A stretch of DNA of 64,000 nucleotides, taken from contig JBNJFY010000001.1 in assembly GCA_051747265.1 (NCBI GenBank), forward strand, positions 682,001 to 746,000. The letters run 5' to 3'. Within the stretch, counting starts at the first letter, position 1. The number at the start of each line of letters is the position of its first letter. The translations under genes and the position numbers were made by a program. The notes beneath the pieces are model-generated. The model saw only the letters and a list, made by a program, of their open reading frames with translations, was not told the origin of the DNA and ran no database searches. Shown here piece after piece: positions 55,606 to 64,000 of the stretch. The stretch is from JBNJFY01 sp051747265. Its GTDB lineage: Bacteria > Bacteroidota > Rhodothermia > Balneolales > Balneolaceae.

Positions 55606-55649
55606 AAACTAATGTTTGAGCTAGATTACCATCTTCGAAACGGGTTTAC

Positions 55650-57455
55650 TTACACCGTTCGACTGGTATCAAAGTTCTCCAGTAATTCTTTCACACGATT
55701 GAGGAATGCTCCGCCATGCGCACCGTCAATAATACGGTGATCGTAACTCAAGGAGAGATACATCATGTGGCGGATGGCAATCACATCACCCTGACCGGTT
55801 TCCATAACCACCGGTTTCTTCTCTATCACACCGGTACCCATAATAGCCACCTGCGGCTGGTTGATAATCGGCGTACCCATCAAGTTACCCACGCTACCAT
55901 AGTTGGTCAGGGTAAAGGTACCGCCCACCAGATCATCGGGACTCAATTGCTTGCTACGTGCTTTCTTGGCCAGATCATTCACGGATCGAGCCAAGCCCAC
56001 CAAGTTTTTCTCTTGGGCGTGCTTAATAACCGGAACAATTAAGCCACCTTCGCCGCCTTGACCCAGCGCAACCGCCAAACCAAAGTTGATGTCTTTCTTC
56101 ACGATGATCTCATCACCGTCTACGGAACTGTTGATCAATGGGAATTCGCGAATGGCCTGGATAATGGCCTCCACAAAGAGTGGCGTGAAGGTCAATTTAT
56201 AACCCGAACGTTCCTGGAATTCCTTCTTATTGGCATTGCGCCAGTTCACCAGCTCGGTAACATCCGCTTGCGCAAAAGTGGTTACATGCGCCGATGTTTT
56301 CTTGGAATTGACCATATGCTCGGCAATCATCTTGCGCATACGGTCCATCTTGATTACTTCCACATTCTGATCCGGTCGCTGTACATTCAGCTCGCCAGCC
56401 GAAATTTCTTCTTTGCTGGATCCAGCCGCTCGTGCTTGCTGTTGTTGCGGTTGTTGTGCCGCCGGACGACTAAGCTCCTGGCTGGGGGCTGCTTGCTGTT
56501 GTTGCGCGGCAGCCGGTTGCGCACCTCGTGTTTCAAGGTAGCTCATCACATCGTCTTTGGTTACGCGACCGCCTTGTCCGGATCCGTCAATGGATTCCAG
56601 CTCTTCTTGGGAAATGCCTTCTTCGGAAGCAATGGAGCGCACCAACGGAGAATAGAAGCGTCCGTCGCTGCCTCGTCGCTGGGGTTCGGTGCCCCCCCCG
56701 GCGGGTTGTTGCGTTCCGTTAGCGGAGGGAGCGCTGGTGGTTGCCGCGGCCGTAGCACTTGCTGATTTGTCCGCTGTTTGCGAAGGTGCCGGAGTGGTAG
56801 AAGCTCCCGCAGCAGCCGCTTTTCCGGTAGCGATCACCGCGATAGGTTGTCCTACCTCAACGGTTTCGCCTTCTTCGACTAAAATTTCAACCAAGGTACC
56901 TGCTTCGGGCGATGGAACTTCGGAGTCCACTTTGTCGGTGGAGATCTCCAATAAGGTTTCATCTTCTTCTACCTCATCACCGATCTGCTTGGTCCACTCG
57001 ATCACGGTTCCTTCCATGACCGACTCACCCATCTTGGGCATCACCACTTCAATACGCTCGCCTTCATCGCCGGCTGCACCATCAACGGAAGCCGCGGCAG
57101 GTTCTGGTTGCGGTTCTGGTTCAGCTTGCGCTTGTGGTTCGGGTTCGGGCTCAGGTTCTGCCGTCTCTGGTTCCGCAGGAGCTTGCTGGGTGGCCGCGTC
57201 TGCGGCAGCATCAGCATCGGTTTCGATAATGGCGATCGCCTGACCTACTTCAATGGTATCGCCTTCTTCGGCTAAAATTTCTACTAACGTACCGGCCTGG
57301 GGCGAAGGGACCTCAGAATCTACCTTGTCAGTGGCAATTTCTAATAATGTTTCGTCCTCTTCGACGGTATCGCCAACCTGTTTGGTCCACTCGATTACCG
57401 TTCCTTCCATTACGGATTCACCCATCTGGGGCATCTCAATTTCTACTCGGGCCAT
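55650..57455 (-). CDS. Dihydrolipoyllysine acyltransferase (E2) with two lipoyl domains
   Basis: This 601-residue component of a 2-oxoacid dehydrogenase complex has two near-identical lipoyl domains (about 1-78 with lipoyl-Lys44 in TDKVDS, and about 134-210 with Lys175). An Ala/Pro/Glu/Gln linker follows each. A peripheral-subunit-binding domain lies at about 265-307 (YSPLVRSIASEEGIS), and the catalytic domain ends YDHRIIDGAHGG (His573, Asp577). It could serve pyruvate, branched-chain or 2-oxoglutarate dehydrogenase; the sequence alone does not settle it. No E1 or E3 gene is adjacent. Confidence 0.93.
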   Translation of the reverse strand: MARVEIEMPQMGESVMEGTVIEWTKQVGDTVEEDETLLEIATDKVDSEVPSPQAGTLVEILAEEGDTIEVGQAIAIIETDADAAADAATQQAPAEPETAEPEPEPEPQAQAEPEPQPEPAAASVDGAAGDEGERIEVVMPKMGESVMEGTVIEWTKQIGDEVEEDETLLEISTDKVDSEVPSPEAGTLVEILVEEGETVEVGQPIAVIATGKAAAAGASTTPAPSQTADKSASATAAATTSAPSANGTQQPAGGGTEPQRRGSDGRFYSPLVRSIASEEGISQEELESIDGSGQGGRVTKDDVMSYLETRGAQPAAAQQQQAAPSQELSRPAAQQPQQQQARAAGSSKEEISAGELNVQRPDQNVEVIKMDRMRKMIAEHMVNSKKTSAHVTTFAQADVTELVNWRNANKKEFQERSGYKLTFTPLFVEAIIQAIREFPLINSSVDGDEIIVKKDINFGLAVALGQGGEGGLIVPVIKHAQEKNLVGLARSVNDLAKKARSKQLSPDDLVGGTFTLTNYGSVGNLMGTPIINQPQVAIMGTGVIEKKPVVMETGQGDVIAIRHMMYLSLSYDHRIIDGAHGGAFLNRVKELLENFDTSRTV

Positions 57456-57581
57456 TAGAACGTGTCCTAAATCTTAAATGATTGCTTAAAAATGCGGTTT
57501 TAGCGCTTCTAAAAGAGCTATTAAAGATCAGAATAAATGGGTTCAGATCAAAATAGGCAAACGGGTCAATTAGCAATGGAG

Positions 57582-57640
57582 AATGAACAATTAACAATGG
57601 GGGCTATTTGCATAAATGTGCCCATTGTTAATTGTTCATT
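57582..57640. repeat. 20-bp perfect inverted repeat with 19-nt loop
   Basis: AATGAACAATTAACAATGGG and its complement flank the loop. The right arm reaches into the 3' end of the cystathionine gene: its stop codon and last codons (MNN) lie inside the arm. The repeat type (AACAATTAACAATG) is common in Bacteroidota-like intergenic DNA. Confidence 0.8.
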
Positions 57641-58803
57641 GAATTTTTCAAAGCTTGCTCAATATCGGTGATTAGGTCGTCGGGATCTTCGAGGCCCACG
57701 CTGAGTCGGATCAAACTGGGATCGGTGGTTGACTCTTCACTTTCGCTGCTAAGCCGGTGCTCCCAGGTGCTTTCTACGCCCCCCAGACTGCTGGCCGTAG
57801 TAATCAATTGCGAAGCATTTACTACCGCCAAGGCTTCTTGGGCTCCGCCATCCACGGTGAAGGAGATCATACCGCCAAAACCCTCCATTTGCTTGCCCGC
57901 GATAGCGTGTCCTTCGTGATCCGGCAACCCCGGATAGAATACTTGGGTTACCCCCGGTTGACTATACAACCAACGGGCAATCTGCATCGCGTGCTCGTTA
58001 TGTGCTTTCATGCGATAAGGCAGCGTCTTTATACTTCGGGTTAGCCACCAGCAATCTTCGGGGGAAGGCACTGCGCCAGCTTTGCGTTGAATGGCAGCAA
58101 CTTCTTCGCCAAATCCGGCCTCGGTTATCACATCGGAAAGTACCACCGCTCCGCCCAACAGATCACTGTGTCCACCGAGGTATTTGGTGGTAGAGTGAAT
58201 CACTAAATCGGCGCCTAATTCTAATGGACGCTGATTCATCGGGGTGGGCCAGGTGTTGTCGGCCGCGACTAAGGCTTTGGGTTGTTGCTCTTTTACCCGT
58301 TCGGCGACCTGCTGTATATCAATAATCTGTAGCAGCGGATTGCTGGGCGTTTCCAACCAGACCAACCGGGTATTGGGTTGAATAGCCTGTTTGATTTTTA
58401 CTTCCGATCGCATATCCACTTCGCTGAGTTCGATGTTCCACCGCTCGGCCATTTCTTGTGCCAGCACACGGGTTCCGTGATAGATATCTTCGGCTAGCAG
58501 CAGATGATCGCCGGATCTCAGCAGTTGAAATACCGCATGCACCGCGGCCATCCCCGACGCAAAAGCATAGGCATCGGCTCCGTTTTCCAAATCAGCTAAC
58601 ACTCGCTCCAGCTGTGCCCGATTTGGGTTGTTGGTCCGTGTATAACTGTAGCCTTGCTCATCGGGGCGAAGACCGGTTTCTTCGTGTTCAAATATAGTAC
58701 TTCGATATAGCGGTGGCACCACACTGTGATGGGCATCTTGTTCTGGTCGGCTGGATCCGGCATGGATAGCCCGGGTCGCAAATTTGTATGATTTCTTGTT
58801 CAT
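57628..58803 (-). CDS. Cystathionine gamma-synthase / beta-lyase family PLP enzyme
   Basis: This 391-residue fold-type I PLP enzyme has the active-site Lys207 in VIHSTTKYLGGHSD and the YSYTRTNNPNRAQLE segment (about 52-66). It also has ASGMAAVHAVFQLL and the AADNTWPTP motif. In this family close relatives include cystathionine gamma-synthase, beta-lyase, gamma-lyase and O-acetylhomoserine sulfhydrylase. The neighbours do not decide between them. The C-terminal end was extended or replaced by an inverted repeat. Confidence 0.88.
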   Translation of the reverse strand: MNKKSYKFATRAIHAGSSRPEQDAHHSVVPPLYRSTIFEHEETGLRPDEQGYSYTRTNNPNRAQLERVLADLENGADAYAFASGMAAVHAVFQLLRSGDHLLLAEDIYHGTRVLAQEMAERWNIELSEVDMRSEVKIKQAIQPNTRLVWLETPSNPLLQIIDIQQVAERVKEQQPKALVAADNTWPTPMNQRPLELGADLVIHSTTKYLGGHSDLLGGAVVLSDVITEAGFGEEVAAIQRKAGAVPSPEDCWWLTRSIKTLPYRMKAHNEHAMQIARWLYSQPGVTQVFYPGLPDHEGHAIAGKQMEGFGGMISFTVDGGAQEALAVVNASQLITTASSLGGVESTWEHRLSSESEESTTDPSLIRLSVGLEDPDDLITDIEQALKNSMNN

Positions 58804-58890
58804 TGTATTTCTGTAAGATGAACCTCCGTTGGGGAATTAGTATACTGTCCTTCAACTAAGTCAACAACCCGATTTTTCTAATAAGCATTG

Positions 58891-59799
58891 ATGTTTGTCT
58901 TTAATTCATTAAAACCTCGCATTCGCTGGTCCGGCTGGATCGGTCTCTTGCTGGCTCTAAGCTTCCTGTATGCGGGATGCTCGGATGACAAGCAGGGCCT
59001 CTCCTTCAGCTACCCGGAGCAAACCGACGTGCGCTGGCAATATGAAATCTTGCACTATTACGAGGGCGACACCACCAGCCTGGGCAGCATTGATGTGCAC
59101 ACTGCAGAATTTGGGGAGCATGAACGACAGCAGGATGTATTCATTACCCGGTTGGTGCGCCGGCTCGACTCCCTTTCGGGTACAGACCGCGACTCTACTA
59201 TCACCCAGACCTATTACTATGCCGATGGCAAATATAATCTGGAAATGTACGCCGGATCCTTCTATCGCATCTTTGATACCATGCTGGGATCCGCTGTTTT
59301 GGATACTCTGGCCGCCCAGGATCCAGCGGGAGAAGAATATCAGTATTTTTACGAGTATACACCCGGTTGGATCAGGATAGCCTCTTTCCAAGAGAACGCG
59401 GCCACGCCTTATGATATCCATCCCCAGCAAACCTTCTACTTAAATTTCCATCATCGGGATACCCACATTAGCGGTTCGGTGGATGTGGAATCCAAAGGGG
59501 TATTCTGGGGCTTTGACTCCATCGACCTGCCCATGCGGGATTCGGTGGACACTTACCTGATTAAAAACACCATGTATTTTGATTATGACCTTAAGCGAGA
59601 TACGGTGGATATCCAGCCTTTTCGGGAAACCATGGATTGGTGGTACTGGGTGCATCCTACTGCGGGCATTTTACAAAGAGATCGCAAGCCGTTTACCTTA
59701 ACCATACCCGGCGTGCCCTCAAGAGGACCGCTCATTCATATTGCCGGAGAGCGATGGGAGTTAACCGGACTCAAAGGGTTGACCATCACAGAGGAATAA
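58891..59799 (+). CDS. Hypothetical lipoprotein
   Basis: From the ATG at 58891 the 302-residue protein has a lipoprotein signal of about 30 residues ending FLYAGC. The mature part is beta-rich, Asp/Tyr/Trp-rich and repeatedly shows short D-x-D-S/T patterns. No family was recognised. It is separated from the spmA-like gene by 21 bp on the same strand, so co-transcription is possible. A TTG one codon upstream is also open. Confidence 0.7.
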   Translation: MFVFNSLKPRIRWSGWIGLLLALSFLYAGCSDDKQGLSFSYPEQTDVRWQYEILHYYEGDTTSLGSIDVHTAEFGEHERQQDVFITRLVRRLDSLSGTDRDSTITQTYYYADGKYNLEMYAGSFYRIFDTMLGSAVLDTLAAQDPAGEEYQYFYEYTPGWIRIASFQENAATPYDIHPQQTFYLNFHHRDTHISGSVDVESKGVFWGFDSIDLPMRDSVDTYLIKNTMYFDYDLKRDTVDIQPFRETMDWWYWVHPTAGILQRDRKPFTLTIPGVPSRGPLIHIAGERWELTGLKGLTITEE

Positions 59800-59820
59800 T
59801 TAAATCGAGATTCATTTTCT

Positions 59821-60753
59821 ATGCTGAATTACATCTGGTCGGGGTTGATTATCCTCAGCTTGATTTTCGCGGTGGTTCAAGATGCGTTGGACCTCACCCA
59901 AAACAAGTTTGAGAACGGCAACGAACGTTCTGTCATCATCGAATGGCCGCAGCAAGCGGATCTCACCACCCGAACGAATGTACAGTTCCGCACAGCTGAC
60001 GATTCTGCCCAGCAGCTATTTTCCGCCACCTGGATCCCCCGAGAAGAACAGGTGGAATTACAAATCCCGGTAACCGAACAGCTGCCCGCGCATTGGCAAA
60101 CCATCGCCGAAAAGAAATCGGGCGACTCCCCGGAAACGCTGATGGCCACCGTCACCAATCCGCCCGAGCAAACGGTTGATGGTACGTCATCAGTAGCGAT
60201 CATTTTACCCGAGGTTAAATTTGTTAAACTGCGCGCCATCACCGACGCCGCGTTCAACATGGCCGAATTCGCGGTCAAGTTGGCCATCGGATTAATTGGT
60301 GCCATGGCTCTTTGGCTGGGACTGATGCGCATCGCCGAGCAAAGCGGCTTGATCCGGGTGTTTAATCGCTTGGTGTATCCCGTATTGCGCTATCTGTTCC
60401 CTTCCATCCCTAAAGATCATCCCGCCTATTCGGCAATCAGTTTGAATATGGCCGCCAATGTGCTGGGTTTGGGCAACGCGGCCACCCCGTTGGGTATCAA
60501 AGCGATGGAGGAGCTGCAAGAACTCAGTGACGATAAAGAAACCGCCACCGACGCCATGTGCATGTTTTTGGCCATCAACACCTCCAGCGTGCAGTTGCTG
60601 CCGCCGGTAACATTGGTCGCCCTGATGGGCGTGGCCGTCAACGAGCTGATGATCTCCATCATCATCGCCACCACTGTATCCACCATCGTGGGCATCCTAG
60701 CCGCCAAGTGGCTGGGGTATCGCTACCGCCAAAAAGACGCCGTGAGTAGTTAG
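59821..60753 (+). CDS. SpmA-like nucleoside-recognition (Gate) membrane protein
   Basis: The 310-residue protein begins MLNYIWSGLIILSLIFAVVQ, as in spore maturation protein A. It has a periplasmic stretch (about 30-130) not found in the short Bacillus form, then a Gate domain with several helices (AFNMAEFAVKLAIGLIGAMALWLGLM; NMAANVLGLGNAATPLGIKAM). In Bacillus SpmA/SpmB affect spore core dehydration; here sporulation is not expected, so the role is unknown, perhaps membrane transport. Confidence 0.88.
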   Translation: MLNYIWSGLIILSLIFAVVQDALDLTQNKFENGNERSVIIEWPQQADLTTRTNVQFRTADDSAQQLFSATWIPREEQVELQIPVTEQLPAHWQTIAEKKSGDSPETLMATVTNPPEQTVDGTSSVAIILPEVKFVKLRAITDAAFNMAEFAVKLAIGLIGAMALWLGLMRIAEQSGLIRVFNRLVYPVLRYLFPSIPKDHPAYSAISLNMAANVLGLGNAATPLGIKAMEELQELSDDKETATDAMCMFLAINTSSVQLLPPVTLVALMGVAVNELMISIIIATTVSTIVGILAAKWLGYRYRQKDAVSS

Positions 60754-60762
60754 GAGTAAATT

Positions 60763-61287
60763 ATGCTAGAAACGATTTCCGTATTCATTTTGCCCGTACT
60801 CATCGTCATCTTTCCCCTCTATGGACTGATCAAAGGCGTGAAAGTGTATGAAGAATTTGTAGAAGGCGCCAAAGAAGGCTTCGATATCGCCGTGCGCATC
60901 ATTCCCTATCTGGTAGCCATCCTGTTTGCCATCGGCATGTTCCGGGCCAGTGGCGCCATGGAGTGGTTTATCACCCTGCTGGATCCGGTGCTCAGCTTCT
61001 TGGGCTTTCCCACCGAAGTACTGCCCATGGCTATCATCCGACCGCTGACCGGAAGCGGTTCAGTGGGCGTGCTGGCCGATCTGATCAATCAGTATGGGGA
61101 AGATTCCATTATCGTAAAAATCGCGGCTACTATGTTCGGCTCTACCGAAACGACTTTTTATGTGCTGGCGGTCTATTTCGGTGCCGTGGGAATTCGCAAA
61201 ACACGCTACGCGGTTCAGGCCGGATTGCTAGCTGATTTGGCGGGGATTATCGCGGCGGTTGCGGTGGGGTATTGGTTGTTTGGATAA
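60763..61287 (+). CDS. SpmB-like nucleoside-recognition membrane protein
   Basis: The 174-residue protein starts 9 bp after the spmA-like stop and carries the second Gate domain (VKVYEEFVEGAKEGFDIAVRIIPYLVAILFAIGM and PLTGSGSVGVLADLINQYG). It ends in two helices (FGSTETTFYVLAVYFGAVG). The pair probably forms one membrane complex. Its substrate is unknown. Confidence 0.88.
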   Translation: MLETISVFILPVLIVIFPLYGLIKGVKVYEEFVEGAKEGFDIAVRIIPYLVAILFAIGMFRASGAMEWFITLLDPVLSFLGFPTEVLPMAIIRPLTGSGSVGVLADLINQYGEDSIIVKIAATMFGSTETTFYVLAVYFGAVGIRKTRYAVQAGLLADLAGIIAAVAVGYWLFG

Positions 61288-61358
61288 TTTTTTTGAAAGG
61301 ATTTAAACTTTCATGGATCTCATACTCCAGTAGCAATCACTAATTAATATATAGAGAG

Positions 61359-62189
61359 ATGCAAGAGTTCGGTTCAGAATGGACCCAAAAGAAGATTGAA
61401 ATATTGGAAAAGTATGCAAAAGCATATCTTCAAATCATGAAGAGTCGAAGGTATTTTAAACTGATTTATTTTGATGGTTTTGCTGGTTCAGGAAAGGTCA
61501 AGACTCAAAAAGGACCAATAGAGGGGGCCGCCTCAAAGATTTTATCCATAAATCAACCCATACCCTTTGATGTTTATTATTTTGTAGACCTAGATGAATC
61601 GAAGGCATCTGAACTCGAAAAATATATTGATAGTACCTACCCTGATAAGAAAACTCACGTAGTAGCTGAAGACTGCAATACCAAGCTCAAGGATTTGGCG
61701 AATTTTTTAAGTAAACCCGAAAATAAAAATTATCGAGTACTAGCTTTCATAGATCCTAAAGGGATGCAAGTATTGCATGAAGCACTAAGCTCATTTAAAA
61801 AAATAAAAGGAGTAGATCTTTGGATTCTTATTCCGACCGGTCTAGGTACTGGAAGATTATTGACAACGAAAAAATCGATGTTGTCTAAATCTTGGATAGA
61901 AAAGTTAGAGAATCATTTAGGAGTTACAGAAAATGAGATCTTAAAAACCTTCTATGAAAAGGAACCCCAAGAAGACCTCTTCAAAAAAGAAAGAGACGAA
62001 AAAAAGATTAAGAATGCCTACGATACAATATTAAAACTGTACAAGAAAAAGCTGCAAGAAATCTGGACTTATACTTCTAGAGCTTATGAAATCAGAAATT
62101 CCAGAAATTCACTGATGTTTCACTTTTTATTGGCAACTGATAACAAAAGTGCAGTAAAAATTGCAGATGACATTGTGAACAAAATTTAG
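61359..62189 (+). CDS. tcmP: Three-Cys-motif partner protein TcmP
   Basis: The 276-residue protein starts MQEFGSEWTQKKIEILEKYA and has YFDGFAGSGKV at about 37-47, which resembles the AdoMet-binding glycine loop of class I methyltransferases. VLAFIDPKGM lies at about 127-136, and DLWILIPTGLGTGRLL around 153-168. TcmP proteins are found next to three-Cys-motif proteins, as here. A methyltransferase-like fold is inferred; activity is not known. The gene is AT-rich compared with spmA/spmB, and GAGAG precedes its ATG. Confidence 0.82.
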   Translation: MQEFGSEWTQKKIEILEKYAKAYLQIMKSRRYFKLIYFDGFAGSGKVKTQKGPIEGAASKILSINQPIPFDVYYFVDLDESKASELEKYIDSTYPDKKTHVVAEDCNTKLKDLANFLSKPENKNYRVLAFIDPKGMQVLHEALSSFKKIKGVDLWILIPTGLGTGRLLTTKKSMLSKSWIEKLENHLGVTENEILKTFYEKEPQEDLFKKERDEKKIKNAYDTILKLYKKKLQEIWTYTSRAYEIRNSRNSLMFHFLLATDNKSAVKIADDIVNKI

Positions 62190-62222
62190 TTAATTGCCCA
62201 AAAGCACATAAATCATACATAT

Positions 62223-62942
62223 ATGGCAAAATCAGGAATTGAATGGACTGAAATGACTTGGAACCCAACGACGGGTTGCGATAAAGTCAGTCAAGGATGT
62301 AAGAATTGCTATGCGGAGATCATGTCCAAACGGCTTCTTGCTATGGGTGTTAAAAAATATCGCAATGGATTTGATCTCACCATTCATCCTGATACCCTTA
62401 CCAAACCATACGAATGGAAAAAACCTCGTATGGTCTTTGTGAATAGCATGAGTGATCTCTTCCACGAAAAAGTACCTTTGGATTTCATCAAGCAAGTGTT
62501 TGAAGTGATGAATGATTGCCGTCATCACACCTTTCAGCTGCTTACCAAACGTCCTGAACGATTATTGGAAATTCATAAAGAGCTGACTTGGACAAATAAT
62601 ATCTGGATGGGCACCTCAGTTGAAAATCAAAAAGTAACTGATCGTATTGATCTTTTACGACCGACCAATGCTTTCATCAAATTTCTTTCCCTAGAACCAT
62701 TATTAGGTCCTCTACCAGACCTAGATTTAGAAAATATTGACTGGGTTATTGTTGGTGGAGAATCAGGCCATGGATCGAGACCGATAAAAAAAGAATGGGT
62801 TTTAGAAATCAAGGATCAATGCCAAAAAGAAAATGTTGCCTTTTTCTTTAAACAATGGGGTGGATTCAACAAAAAGAAAAACGGTCGAGAACTGAATGGC
62901 ACCACCTATGATGAAATGCCAGAACCAGCTTTTGCAAATTAA
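62223..62942 (+). CDS. DUF5131 / phage Gp37-Gp68 family three-Cys-motif protein
   Basis: The 239-residue protein has Cys19, Cys26 and Cys29 in GCDKVSQGCKNCYAE, a C-x6-C-x2-C arrangement typical of this family. The conserved MSDLFH (76-81), LTKRPER (107-113), GTSVEN (130-135), LSLEPLLG (155-162), VGGESG (177-182) and FFKQWGG (208-214) are all present. The cluster of three Cys suggests a metal or iron-sulfur site, perhaps radical-SAM-like. It follows tcmP by 33 bp. Homologues occur in phages and mobile islands; the function is unknown. Confidence 0.85.
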   Translation: MAKSGIEWTEMTWNPTTGCDKVSQGCKNCYAEIMSKRLLAMGVKKYRNGFDLTIHPDTLTKPYEWKKPRMVFVNSMSDLFHEKVPLDFIKQVFEVMNDCRHHTFQLLTKRPERLLEIHKELTWTNNIWMGTSVENQKVTDRIDLLRPTNAFIKFLSLEPLLGPLPDLDLENIDWVIVGGESGHGSRPIKKEWVLEIKDQCQKENVAFFFKQWGGFNKKKNGRELNGTTYDEMPEPAFAN

Positions 62943-63009
62943 GTAACTTTCTACGACAACTCTCGTATATCAGGGCGTTGTTCGAAATCAAACCATTGAT
63001 TGTCCTGAT

Positions 63010-63558
63010 ATGAGTACTGTAAAATCTACCATCACACGTTTTCCCAAGCCTCTTTTCCTCCTTCTAGTGAGCCTGTTTTTCATTCCCCACACACTGCTTG
63101 CCCAAGATGTAGAATGGAACGCCTCGGAGAAAGAAAAGGATGAAATTGTAGTTGAGAAAATCCTCTCTCGAGATAATGACCTCCAACTGGTGCTTACCCC
63201 TACCCATTTAATCTTCTCCCTTTCCGACAGCCTAAAACAATCCATCCATGACGAACTGGACGATGCGGTAGATGAGGATGAAGACGATTTTGGGGCCATG
63301 ATCGCCGAGGCGGTCACCGGTGCGCTCAAAGAATCCCTACCCAGAGCTTTAGATTTTCGGATCAAGTGCCAGCTCAACAAGATCAAAACCATGAGCTATG
63401 AAGATGGGGAGATCAAGCTGTATTATCGCAAAGGAGTGGAGCCGTGCTTCGATGAGGAAGAAATGCATTTCAACGATCACGACGATCAGTTCGACGATTT
63501 CACTCGCAGTGACGCCCTGCGCCTGATCGCCGCCTTCAAGACGCTACGGCAACCATAG
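63010..63558 (+). CDS. Small secreted acidic protein, unknown
   Basis: The 182-residue protein has a signal peptide (about 1-32, ending LLAQ) and an acidic mature part with Asp/Glu runs (DELDDAVDEDEDDFG, about 82-96). Two Cys are seen near 124 and 142. No family was recognised. It stands alone between the cassette and an inverted repeat. Confidence 0.6.
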   Translation: MSTVKSTITRFPKPLFLLLVSLFFIPHTLLAQDVEWNASEKEKDEIVVEKILSRDNDLQLVLTPTHLIFSLSDSLKQSIHDELDDAVDEDEDDFGAMIAEAVTGALKESLPRALDFRIKCQLNKIKTMSYEDGEIKLYYRKGVEPCFDEEEMHFNDHDDQFDDFTRSDALRLIAAFKTLRQP

Positions 63559-63631
63559 ACTTTGAGTAGGACTGTATTAATAGCTCAAAATAAATCTTTT
63601 CCCAACATACCACACGATATTAAAAAGGTTA

Positions 63632-63762
63632 TTGGTTATTAGTTATTAGGGGCTCAGAGAAATTTCACATTATTAAACCCTTTTCCACAGTATTCGGCTT
63701 GGCTTATCAGCAGATAATTTACCAGCGATTCGTGCCCCTAATAACGATTAACGAATAACCAA
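63632..63762. repeat. Imperfect inverted repeat (AATAACCAATAAC type)
   Basis: TTGGTTATTAGTTATTAGGGGC (63632-63653) is mirrored by GCCCCTAATAACGATTAACG... (63734-63762), with a ~7-bp insertion in the right arm. It is related in style to the 57582 repeat. It lies downstream of the secreted-protein gene. Confidence 0.6.
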
Positions 63763-63772
63763 CACCCCAAAA

Positions 63773-64000
63773 TCACCAGGCGCCGATAATCAGTCCCATC
63801 AGGGTGAGAGAGACGGTCATATACCCACCGTTGATGAGCATGTATTTCCAGGAGCGTTGCTCAAAGAGACTGATCACCCCAATTCCCATGGCGATCCAGC
63901 CGAAGCCAGTGAGGAAACCGTAAAAGAGGCCTTCGTTCATTCCTATCGAGGGATCGTTCAGAAACATGGCCAAGTTGAACGCCATCACCAGTTCCAGGAC
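63773..64000 (-). CDS. DUF1761 family membrane protein, C-terminal part (5' end outside window)
   Basis: The frame is open to the right edge (76 codons to the TGA at 63773). Three hydrophobic helices are visible, and the ending FEQRSWKYMLINGGYMTVSLTLMGLIIGAW resembles the C-terminal half of DUF1761 proteins (FER-x5-LINAGY...GAILGAW). Function is unknown. ATG/GTG codons at 63988 and 63991 are probably internal. Confidence 0.7.
   Translation of the reverse strand, partial: VLELVMAFNLAMFLNDPSIGMNEGLFYGFLTGFGWIAMGIGVISLFEQRSWKYMLINGGYMTVSLTLMGLIIGAW

Noticed and set aside
56058..57477. Long plus-strand ORFs opposite the dihydrolipoyl acyltransferase gene
   Set aside because: They mirror the Ala/Pro/Glu linkers of a well-recognised gene and have no family match.

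Overview
The window looks like chromosomal DNA from a marine or halophilic member of the Bacteroidota/Rhodothermota side of the tree, most likely Balneolota (Balneolaceae-like). This is inferred from gene families, not from a marker tree. The evidence is a TonB receptor with a carboxypeptidase-regulatory-like N-domain, a propeller protein with a NPFNP-type type-IX-secretion tail, DUF4293, bacillithiol synthase BshA, BatC/D/E-like proteins, a long two-domain aromatic amino acid hydroxylase, weak Shine-Dalgarno sites and frequent TTG/GTG starts. No rRNA, tRNA, CRISPR array, intact insertion sequence or prophage was seen. LAYOUT: 1-5.2 kb holds the 5' part of an MltF-like lytic transglycosylase (runs off the left edge), a TonB-dependent receptor, a DMT transporter and a DUF4293 membrane protein. 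5.2-12.2 kb is a minus-strand tetR-tolC-adaptor-RND efflux operon with a candidate autoregulatory operator and a rho-independent terminator. 12.4-13.3 kb is a divergent DMT transporter. 13.4-27.0 kb is a surface-polysaccharide locus in two converging arms. The plus arm has a Wza-like exporter, a glycosyltransferase, a Wzz-like protein and an O-antigen polymerase/ligase. The minus arm has two Wzx-like flippases around three glycosyltransferases and is led by pyrR-pyrB, which may tie UMP/UDP-sugar supply to polysaccharide synthesis. 27.0-34.5 kb is a repeat-rich stretch with a HAD hydrolase, sucC, an S41-like lipoprotein, a 212-bp MITE-like element, an archaeal-type ATPase preceded by three 15-bp tandem repeats, and a DMT transporter. 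34.5-36.6 kb holds a long aromatic amino acid hydroxylase preceded by what reads as a complete tyrosine-codon attenuator. 37-49 kb holds a large secreted propeller protein, an RraB-like protein, bshA, yebC, batC/D/E-like genes, an M20 peptidase and a 1.1-kb repeat graveyard. 49-54 kb is a MacB-type export operon (adaptor, permease, TolC) with no ATPase gene. 54-59 kb has panC-panD, a dihydrolipoyl acyltransferase and a cystathionine synthase/lyase. 59-64 kb has a lipoprotein, spmA-spmB-like genes, an AT-rich two-gene cassette (TcmP plus a three-Cys DUF5131/Gp37-Gp68 protein), a small secreted protein and the 3' end of a DUF1761 gene. MOST NOTEWORTHY: (1) the short ORF at 34686-34751 with the reading Trp-Tyr-Val-Tyr-Met-Tyr-Tyr, followed by a strong terminator and a 7-nt GC-rich antiterminator match, directly before a tyrosine-forming enzyme; (2) the TcmP/DUF5131 pair, a partner system of unknown function; (3) three copies of a ~131-bp MITE with 17-bp-class terminal inverted repeats and 3-bp target duplications, one of which reaches into the apparent 5' end of the TonB receptor ORF; (4) 15-bp phased repeats before the ATPase gene.
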